A DNA stretch of 7,429 nt, taken from contig JAFYWE010000104.1 in the NCBI GenBank assembly GCA_017558165.1, positions 1 to 7,429 on the forward strand, written 5' to 3'. This DNA is from Bacteroidaceae bacterium. GTDB lineage: Bacteria > Bacteroidota > Bacteroidia > Bacteroidales > Bacteroidaceae. Below, in pieces: positions 1-5,887 of this stretch. A program made the translations under genes and the position numbers. How positions within the stretch are numbered: position 1 is the first letter of the stretch; each line of letters begins with the position of its first letter. The notes under the pieces were generated by a model. The model worked only from the letters and a program-made list of their open reading frames with translations, ran no database searches and had not been told where the DNA came from.

Positions 1-3000
1 CTGTATGCCGATGCTGTGTTGCTCACCTGGTAGAAACCGTTCCAGTCAATAGAGAAGTTCGCCACGCTGGTGATGTCGGTGAAATCGGTAAGCTCCTTGT
101 AGTAGATACCCACATTTGTACGGCCGCTACCTGTAGGCAGTGACTGCAGCGCAAGGTACATCTCCTTGTTGTCGCTGTTGCGCTTAACAGGAACGATAAG
201 GATCTCGCCGTTTGTAGAGTTACCGCCAGGGGTAAGACCAGAACCAGCAAAGGTACTCTTTACCGATGTGCTCCACTCGCCCTCACCCTCAAGGGTGTTG
301 CTGTAGGTGTAGATATTGTAGATACGGCCACCGCCTACACGGCTTGAAACGATCACGCGACCGTCGGGCATCTCCTCACACTTTGGCTCGTCACCTGCTG
401 GAACAGGCAATGCAGATGCACCGCCAAGAGCCTGCCATGTACGGCCGAAGTCATCGGAATAGATTACGCGGTTACCGTTAGGACGCGCACACATGGCAGC
501 ATACAGACGGTAGTACTTGTCCTTCTTGACGATACGGCTCTGGAACACCTTACCGCCACCGACAAAGGCTGCCTGGATTGGATTGCCCTTGTCGAAGAGG
601 CTGTAAATATCCTCGGTAACGTCAACAGGAGCCTCCCATGTCTCGCCGTTGTCCTTGCTGTGGATTGTGGCAATCATGTTAGGGTTCTGGCGTGTGGTGT
701 TGCCGTTGCCATACACGGTACAGCCGGCAACGGCAATGATGAGCACCTCGTTGCTTGTGCGGTCGGCAACGATTGCAGGGTCACCGAACGCGGTATCGAA
801 ATAGTTCTTTGTAGCAGATGTGCGGCCTGTACCCACTGCCACGTCAATCATGTCGCTCCATGTCTCGCCGTGGTCATCGCTTGTACGGCACACGACGTCT
901 ACCTGGCCGTAACCAGGGTCGGTACCGCACACAAGGCGCGCTGCAGCTGTGATGAGACGGCCGTTGCTTGCAGTTGTGATACCTGGAATACGGTATGGTG
1001 GAATCACACCGTCACCCTTACTTGTATTGTAGAGATCCTGCTTCACAGGAACTGCACCCGCCTTGATGTTGTTTACCTTGATTGTGGTACCCTCGACTGT
1101 CACATCGGCGCCCTCAAGTGTATTGCCGACCATTGACACCGATAGCTTGTCGCTTGTGATGGTGCCCGATGTGATGAAGAAACCGCCATTGAAGGCTTTC
1201 TCGCTTGTTACACCGTTCTTGTATGTGACATATACATCGGAGTTGTTCTCAATGACTACATCGTACACTGTCATACCCTCCATGTCTACCTGCTCGAAGC
1301 GCCACTGGTTGTCATCGGCACTTGGACCGCCATCGCTCCATGTAGTGATGAAGTCAACACCGCCCACCTTGAAGTTGGCACTACCGTTGGTACAGTTGAG
1401 AGCCTCGGTGAAATAGTAGTAACGGTACTCGCCCACGTCATTTGTCGTGCCGATGGTAAGCTCGGAATATGAACCGGCTACCGAGCCGCCCCAGTTTGCA
1501 CCGGCAACGATGTTGTTACCGTCACCGTTCTTGATACCGAGTTTCTTGTTGTCCTTTACGGTGATGTGCCATATACCGTTGTTGGTATTGACCATCTCGT
1601 TTGACTGCAGTGTGAAACGCATGCTGTTGCCGTTGAGCAATGCATCGTTGTAGAGGTGCTCGGTACGTGCTGTGGCCTTGCTCACCAGGTGATAGTAGCC
1701 TGTCATAACATCCTTGGCCTGTGGAATCTCAACCTCCTTGCCGTTGAGGAAATCCTCAAGGTCATTTACCGCTGCTGCACACTCGCTGCCTGCGATTGAT
1801 GCGGTGAAGCGGCCGACAAGAGCATTGAGAGCGGCGAGTTTCTCGGCGTTGCCAGCATACTCCTCGCGCAGGATGTGGATCTTCTCGTACTGGTGGATAC
1901 CCTCGATAAGGCGCTCGAAGCGTACGCTTGAACGGTTACCCGGGTAGTAGCAATATGTGTCGCCTGAACCGAACTTGCGGAAACGGCTGTCGGTGAGCGG
2001 ATGCTCGTCCCAGTTCATCCACGCCCAATGGAGATAGCCGTCGAGGTTCATTGCCGCTGCATAGATAGGGAGATATGCGGCCTCGGCCGGATATGAGTTG
2101 CTGTAGATGTTAGGCTCGCTGTTAGCGCAGCTTGTGTAGAATGTGGTTATCATTCCCTTTGCCTTGCGGCTTGAGAGCTGTGCTGCGGTGAACAGGTGCT
2201 CCTGACCAAGCTGTACGCACTTGTCCTGGAGCTTGTCGCAAAGGTTAGAGTGGTAGTTACCGGCCAAAGCCATCTTGAAACCGAGAGCATTCGCGATGTT
2301 GTATGCGTTGAGCATATCGCTCTCGGCACGCTCATCCATTGCAATGTTTGTCTTCTCGAACCAACCCTTCTCCTGTAGGTGAGCCTTGAATGCAGTGAGG
2401 AAGTTGTTCCACAACTGACGGTATGCAGTTGTTCCTGTTGTTGTAGTAATGAACTTGTAGCTTGATGTAGCCTCATCGTAGTAACGGAAGCTCATATCCC
2501 ATGGAACCATACTGAAGCAGTTGATCTGCTTGTCGATACCATACTCGGCGCAGAGCTCTACATACTTGTCGAACACGGTGTAGTCATAGGCCCATGTACC
2601 GTCGGCCTTCTTCACGGTCTCGACCATAGGGTCGAAGAGGTCGTGTGTCTGCTCGCCCCATGGCTCGTAGAAGAGGATAGCCGAAACGGTGCGCTGTCCT
2701 GCACGGCCAAGAGCCGCGAGATATGGACGGAGAGCCTCTAGGTGCTCATCGCTCCAGCGCTCTACCTGATAGTAACGGCTAACAGCATAAGGCTGCTGCC
2801 AGAAGTCGAGGTGGAATTTCTGCTCGGCAACTGTTGGGAGAGAGTGTGCGTCAACGACGATGTTGAGCGCAAGGCTCTTCACCACGTTGCCCGCCTCATT
2901 GACAACCTCGAGTGCTGTAGTATACTCACCGGCCTCAATGTCGCGTGGAACCTCGATTGTACACCATACGGGGCGTGTCTCCATTGCAGGAACCACATGT

Positions 3001-4055
3001 GGCTTGTCCTGGTCAATCACGTCGGCAACAAGCCACTGTGGCAATGTCATGGGGTGGTTTCCGCAAGCTACATAGTCGTCGGTGATGACATAGTTCACGA
3101 AACGCGCGTCACCGCCGTTGATACCGGTAGCCGCACCGTTCTTCTTCCACTCGGTCATGCGTACAGAGAGTGTGCCCTGGTCGCTCTTGCTGAAGAGCAC
3201 GGCCTGTATGTTTGCACGCTCGCCCTTCCACGCATTGATTGTAGCCTCATCCTTCTGTGCCACCTGTGGAACCTCGTGAAGCTTGTAGTGCACGTCGCGT
3301 GAGCCCCATGTAGCGTTGAGGCCGGCAGGGAGGGCGTTCCATGAAGCCGCATCGGGAGTCGTACCCACGCGTGGCTCGGTATACTCATCAATCGGGTAGC
3401 TTACCTCTACGTCACCAGCCTCACCGCTCACCTTGAGCATTACGTCAATGATTGAGCCGCCGTCGCTGATGAAGTTTGCATAAGAGCCAGTTGGGTCGAT
3501 GCTGTTCCACTGCACAGCATAGCGCATGCGGAATACCGAACCGTCCTCAATGCCCTCAGGCACGATGAACGAACCGGGAGCAAGCACGTCGCCGCTGCTC
3601 TGGTAGATACCGGCACTGTTCCAGCCTGTATCACCGTTGGTGTTCTTGCCATAGAGCGACCAGCACATGAGCTCGTTGCCCTCGCCCTTGGTGTAAGGGC
3701 CGTCGCCCTGGATATTCACGTCGAACTGCTTGTTGTCGTTCCAGTCAACGTATACATAACCGTGCATCCATGCACCGTTGATGGTGATGAGCGGGGTCAC
3801 TGTCTCACCGCTCTTTACCTCGAAGACAGTGGTTGTCTTGTCGAAATAGGCCGCGCAACGTGGTGCCGATGCGATGTTGTTGAGCACCTGCTGCTCACTG
3901 TGCGTACCTGTGATACCGACAGCTATCGGGTAGTGTGTGGCATGAGCGACGTTCTCGTCAGCGCCGTGCACTACATAGTAGTCGGACTGGGCATTCGCTC
4001 CTGCGCAGATGAACAGCGCGGAGAGTGCCGAAAGAATCATTGATTTTAGTTTCAT
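1..4055 (-). CDS. Secreted multidomain glycosidase: GH123 beta-N-acetylgalactosaminidase fused to GH33 sialidase (3' end outside window)
   Basis: The frame is open for 1351 codons from the ATG at 4055 to the left edge, checked triplet by triplet with no stop. A Sec signal peptide (MKLKSMILSALSALFICAGANA, cleavage after ANA, residue 22) sends it to the periplasm or surface. Residues about 24-210 look like a GEVED-type beta-domain (VDWNDNKQFD 103-112, RMRYAVQW 176-183). Residues about 225-405 form a beta-sandwich as found before GH123 barrels. Residues about 410-760 match GH123/DUF4091: the DE pair D574-E575 in AMDERAESDM is the expected catalytic dyad, followed by GYLHWAWMNWDEHP (673-686), GSGDTYCYYPG (696-706) and GIHQYEK (719-725). 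Residues about 786-925 resemble a ricin-type beta-trefoil (YYHLVS ... NQWRFEQV). From about 1010 it is a GH33 sialidase: YRIPG (R1022), probable acid/base D1046, Asp boxes SDDHGETW (1059-1066), SKDNGETW (1133-1140) and SDDFGRTW (1200-1207), E1227/E1228, R1239, R1312 and probable nucleophile Y1351, the last complete codon. Domain families are recognised by motif memory, not by search. Expected action: release of terminal sialic acid and beta-GalNAc from host glycans. Confidence 0.88.
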   Translation of the reverse strand, partial: MKLKSMILSALSALFICAGANAQSDYYVVHGADENVAHATHYPIAVGITGTHSEQQVLNNIASAPRCAAYFDKTTTVFEVKSGETVTPLITINGAWMHGYVYVDWNDNKQFDVNIQGDGPYTKGEGNELMCWSLYGKNTNGDTGWNSAGIYQSSGDVLAPGSFIVPEGIEDGSVFRMRYAVQWNSIDPTGSYANFISDGGSIIDVMLKVSGEAGDVEVSYPIDEYTEPRVGTTPDAASWNALPAGLNATWGSRDVHYKLHEVPQVAQKDEATINAWKGERANIQAVLFSKSDQGTLSVRMTEWKKNGAATGINGGDARFVNYVITDDYVACGNHPMTLPQWLVADVIDQDKPHVVPAMETRPVWCTIEVPRDIEAGEYTTALEVVNEAGNVVKSLALNIVVDAHSLPTVAEQKFHLDFWQQPYAVSRYYQVERWSDEHLEALRPYLAALGRAGQRTVSAILFYEPWGEQTHDLFDPMVETVKKADGTWAYDYTVFDKYVELCAEYGIDKQINCFSMVPWDMSFRYYDEATSSYKFITTTTGTTAYRQLWNNFLTAFKAHLQEKGWFEKTNIAMDERAESDMLNAYNIANALGFKMALAGNYHSNLCDKLQDKCVQLGQEHLFTAAQLSSRKAKGMITTFYTSCANSEPNIYSNSYPAEAAYLPIYAAAMNLDGYLHWAWMNWDEHPLTDSRFRKFGSGDTYCYYPGNRSSVRFERLIEGIHQYEKIHILREEYAGNAEKLAALNALVGRFTASIAGSECAAAVNDLEDFLNGKEVEIPQAKDVMTGYYHLVSKATARTEHLYNDALLNGNSMRFTLQSNEMVNTNNGIWHITVKDNKKLGIKNGDGNNIVAGANWGGSVAGSYSELTIGTTNDVGEYRYYYFTEALNCTNGSANFKVGGVDFITTWSDGGPSADDNQWRFEQVDMEGMTVYDVVIENNSDVYVTYKNGVTSEKAFNGGFFITSGTITSDKLSVSMVGNTLEGADVTVEGTTIKVNNIKAGAVPVKQDLYNTSKGDGVIPPYRIPGITTASNGRLITAAARLVCGTDPGYGQVDVVCRTSDDHGETWSDMIDVAVGTGRTSATKNYFDTAFGDPAIVADRTSNEVLIIAVAGCTVYGNGNTTRQNPNMIATIHSKDNGETWEAPVDVTEDIYSLFDKGNPIQAAFVGGGKVFQSRIVKKDKYYRLYAAMCARPNGNRVIYSDDFGRTWQALGGASALPVPAGDEPKCEEMPDGRVIVSSRVGGGRIYNIYTYSNTLEGEGEWSTSVKSTFAGSGLTPGGNSTNGEILIVPVKRNSDNKEMYLALQSLPTGSGRTNVGIYYKELTDFTDITSVANFSIDWNGFYQVSNTASAY

Positions 4056-4096
4056 AATACTGTTTATTTAATGTATGACATTCTGCAAATGACAGG

Positions 4097-4129
4097 GCAC
4101 ACGCAAGCGGACCAAAGCCACGCGCGCGC
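4097..4129 (-). other. GC-rich stem-loop in the 5' leader of the GH123-GH33 mRNA
   Basis: On the minus strand GCGCGCGC (4129-4122) can pair along all 8 positions with GCGTGTGC (4104-4097), with two G-U wobbles, around a 17-base loop. This is a GC-rich island inside an otherwise A/T-rich intergenic region. If the promoter call is right, the stem begins within a few bases of the transcript 5' end, where it could protect the mRNA or take part in regulation. It matches no riboswitch class I know. Pairing was done by eye. Confidence 0.35.
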
Positions 4130-4139
4130 TTTGATTGTA

Positions 4140-4172
4140 CAAATTAAATAAAAAATACAGTAATATTACAAC
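4140..4172 (-). promoter_or_regulatory. Candidate Bacteroidetes sigma-ABfr-type promoter for the GH123-GH33 gene
   Basis: On the minus strand TTAATTTG (4147-4140) matches the Bacteroidetes -7 consensus TAnnTTTG except at the second base. GTTG (4172-4169) lies 21 bases upstream as a weak -33 element; the better-matching TTTG at 4175-4172 would be 24 bases away, slightly too far. Transcription would start near 4133, giving a leader of about 78 bases before the ATG at 4055. The bases just before the ATG are A/T-rich (CATTAAATAAACAGTATT) with no Shine-Dalgarno, normal for this phylum. The position, right after a terminator-like element, supports independent transcription, but the match is imperfect. 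Confidence 0.4.
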
Positions 4173-4189
4173 AAAAAAGAGCCTTTTTG
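4172..4189 (-). terminator. Weak terminator-like hairpin downstream of the pseudouridine synthase gene
   Basis: The minus strand reads CAAAAAG-GCT-CTTTTTTG: a six-pair A/T-dominated stem, a three-base loop and a T-rich descending arm, starting 56 bases after the TAG stop at 4245-4247. It is A/T-poor in stability compared with a textbook intrinsic terminator and overlaps the first base of the proposed -33 element. It is the only terminator-like structure between the two genes, and I hold it weakly. Confidence 0.25.
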
Positions 4190-4203
4190 AACCGCTTAAA
4201 AAT

Positions 4204-4211
4204 GGGGGGGG
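4204..4211. repeat. Homopolymer tract of eight G (eight C on the coding strand)
   Basis: Eight consecutive G on the plus strand lie in the noncoding gap, 33 bases beyond the pseudouridine synthase stop and about 57 bases upstream of the proposed -7 box of the next gene. Such tracts are prone to length change by slippage or to sequencing error. Its place upstream of the promoter would let length variation alter spacing to an upstream element, but no such element is visible. Confidence 0.6.
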
Positions 4212-4244
4212 TAATGCGTTGTGTATCAAGACAATAATTTTACG

Positions 4245-5885
4245 CTACACAAAGCCGCATTTACACTCCAGCACCATCTCTTCACCACTTACGGGATGAA
4301 TGAAGCGCAACGTTGCGGCGTGCAGCATGAGCCTTGAGGTCCAACGGCCATAGAGAGTATCGCCCACGATGGGGAGATTGAGTCCGTCCTTGTAAGCGGC
4401 ATGCACACGCAACTGATGAGTGCGCCCGGTGACAGGCTCAAACCGCACTAGCGCACACAGCCGGCCATCGTGTTCAACTACCTTCAGCACGTTGTAATGG
4501 GTTACAGCCTCCTTGCCACCGGCAAAGTCCACCCTTTGCCTTGGGCGGTTCTCATAATCGGCCGCAAGCGGAAGGTTGATTGTACCCGATACCACCGCCG
4601 GAACGCCATCGAGCAAGGCAAGATACTCCTTTTTTACGTTACGTGATGCGAAAGATGCCTGCAGCGCCTTATACACCTCCATTGACTTTGCGGCGACGAG
4701 CAGACCCGACGTGGACATGTCAAGACGGTGCACTACAAACAGCTCATTGGTATGCAGATACTCCTCGCGCAACCACTGCTGCACCGACGTACCGCCGACA
4801 ATACCTGGAACCGAAAGCACACCGTGGGGCTTGTTCACAGCAACAATCCATTCATCCTCATACACAATCTCCAAGGCATCGATGTCACCACCCTGCTCCA
4901 GAGCATTCTCCTCGACATCGAGCCCCTTGAGCATATGGGAGAGGATTGGCTCGCACTTGCTCTTGCAGGCACCATAGAAACAGCCGTCGTGGCGCACCTC
5001 GCCCGCGGGTGACTCGCCCACCCAGAACTCGGCCAAAGCCAATGGCTGCAGGGAGTTGGCATAGGCATACTGCATGAGTTTGGGAGCCGCGCACTCCCCT
5101 GCCCCGGCAGGCGGTATACAGCCACGCTGCTCCTTGAAGATGTCGAGCAACGTGCGCCCCTCGCCACGGGCATTAAGCATGACGAACTGCTCGAAGAGCC
5201 ACTGCTGCAAGACCGCGGAACGGCTCTTGCGCTCGTCCTTCATCGCGGCTATCTGCGCCCTTAACGGAGCGATACGCTCCCCGCACTGGGCTACCAGCTG
5301 TTGCCAGCGCACTGTCGCACGCTTGAGTTCGGCCTTCTGGAACTGGCTCTCGCGTATGAGCGATGCCTCTTCATCGGCTGTCAAGGTACCCGTAGCACGC
5401 AGTTCGTTACGGCGCTGCTTGCACGCAGCCATAGCCTCGCGCATTGCAGTAAGTTCCTGTTCCATGGCACGTTTCAAGGCATCCTGCTCGGCAAGAGCCG
5501 CAGGATACTCGCCGTCACACTCCATCTCCTTTATCCTCGCATTAAGGAGTGATATACGCCCCTCCTCTTGTTTGAAGTACCCTGTGGGCGAGAGGAAATC
5601 GAAGACCGGCGGAACGAAACCGTCTACGTTGTTGCTACCGGCAAGCAGACCCGAGAATGCCGCAAGGTATGCGATACCGCCATCATGCGTACGCACTACA
5701 AGCACGCCGAACATCTTGCCGCGCAAGGCATCGGCAAGCAGGGCCTCATCACGTGAGAGCATGGCGCGCACTTCATCGGCCGCCAGCACGCAGAGCGCAT
5801 GGGGCGAATAGTAAAAAGGGTTGTTGAAACGCCCGGGCGTTTCAACAACCGATATATCAGACTTGAAATGATGCAACAAAGTCAT
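4245..5885 (-). CDS. RluA-family pseudouridine synthase, long form with N-terminal coiled-coil/cysteine extension
   Basis: The product of 546 residues converts uridine to pseudouridine in RNA in the cytoplasm; the exact rRNA or tRNA site cannot be told from sequence. The C-terminal catalytic domain spans about 335-535: VNKPHGVLSV (350-359), the signature HRLDMSTSG (386-394) with catalytic Asp389, and TGRTHQLRVH (486-495). Usual RluA/RluC/RluD proteins have 220-330 residues and often an S4 domain. Here no S4 domain is seen; instead there is a conserved-looking N-terminal region (PFYYSPHALCVLAADEV), a strongly charged, helix-forming stretch about 105-228 likely to be a coiled coil, and a region with cysteines 256, 265, 302, 307 and 311. 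This architecture is familiar in Bacteroidetes and some gammaproteobacteria. I chose the ATG at 5885, which shares one base with the GH110 TGA (TGATG), over the in-frame TTG one codon upstream. The gene therefore probably shares a transcript with GH110 and may be translated by termination-reinitiation. The stop is TAG. A perfect palindrome covers codons 12-23. Confidence 0.9.
   Translation of the reverse strand: MTLLHHFKSDISVVETPGRFNNPFYYSPHALCVLAADEVRAMLSRDEALLADALRGKMFGVLVVRTHDGGIAYLAAFSGLLAGSNNVDGFVPPVFDFLSPTGYFKQEEGRISLLNARIKEMECDGEYPAALAEQDALKRAMEQELTAMREAMAACKQRRNELRATGTLTADEEASLIRESQFQKAELKRATVRWQQLVAQCGERIAPLRAQIAAMKDERKSRSAVLQQWLFEQFVMLNARGEGRTLLDIFKEQRGCIPPAGAGECAAPKLMQYAYANSLQPLALAEFWVGESPAGEVRHDGCFYGACKSKCEPILSHMLKGLDVEENALEQGGDIDALEIVYEDEWIVAVNKPHGVLSVPGIVGGTSVQQWLREEYLHTNELFVVHRLDMSTSGLLVAAKSMEVYKALQASFASRNVKKEYLALLDGVPAVVSGTINLPLAADYENRPRQRVDFAGGKEAVTHYNVLKVVEHDGRLCALVRFEPVTGRTHQLRVHAAYKDGLNLPIVGDTLYGRWTSRLMLHAATLRFIHPVSGEEMVLECKCGFV
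5813..5850 (-). terminator. Intrinsic-terminator-like hairpin plus T5, 35 bases after the GH110 stop
   Basis: Read on the minus strand, the palindrome stem (5850-5819) is followed by one C and then TTTTT (5817-5813), the layout of a Rho-independent terminator. It lies directly downstream of the GH110 stop codon yet within codons 12-25 of the pseudouridine synthase. The T-run is part of codons for PFYY, which look conserved in the family, so it may be coincidental. A ribosome translating the second gene would tend to melt the stem, so any termination would depend on coupling at the TGATG junction. No T-run follows the stem on the plus strand. Confidence 0.35.
5819..5850. repeat. Perfect 32-bp palindrome inside the start of the pseudouridine synthase gene
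   Basis: GGTTGTTGAAACGCCC followed immediately by its exact reverse complement, with the centre between 5834 and 5835 in a CCCGGG core. All 16 pairs match; the next pair outwards (5818 G, 5851 G) does not. It covers rluA-like codons 12-23, encoding VVETPGRFNN, and because of its symmetry and phase the same ten residues are read on the plus strand. As RNA it forms a stem of about 14 pairs with a CCGG loop. It may be a member of a dispersed intergenic-type repeat, a terminator, or a binding site for a dimeric protein; the sequence alone does not decide. Confidence 0.95.
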
Positions 5886-5887
5886 CA
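5883..5887 (-). promoter_or_regulatory. TGATG stop-start overlap between GH110 and pseudouridine synthase
   Basis: The GH110 TGA (5887-5885) and the downstream ATG (5885-5883) share one base. No Shine-Dalgarno lies at a useful distance: GAGGAG is 23 bases from the ATG, and the intervening bases are A-rich. The arrangement suggests translational coupling and co-transcription of the two genes. Confidence 0.7.

Noticed and set aside
2742..3302. A 186-codon plus-strand open frame
   Set aside because: It lies opposite the continuous GH123-GH33 frame, has no recognisable motif, and is cysteine- and histidine-rich as expected of a complementary-strand reading.
3990..4055. Lipoprotein signal at Cys17 of the GH123-GH33 protein
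   Set aside because: The residues before the cysteine (LFI) do not fit a lipobox, while ANA before Gln23 is a good signal peptidase I site.
4105..4197. Long-range pairing of AAGCGG (4197-4192) with CCGCTT (4110-4105) on the minus strand
   Set aside because: A six-base match over a span of more than 80 bases is expected by chance, and one arm lies upstream of the proposed transcription start.
5074..5811. A 245-codon plus-strand open frame antisense to the pseudouridine synthase
   Set aside because: It is rich in Ser, Arg, Ala and Cys with no domain or motif and lies wholly opposite a well-supported gene; it is the codon-bias shadow of that gene.
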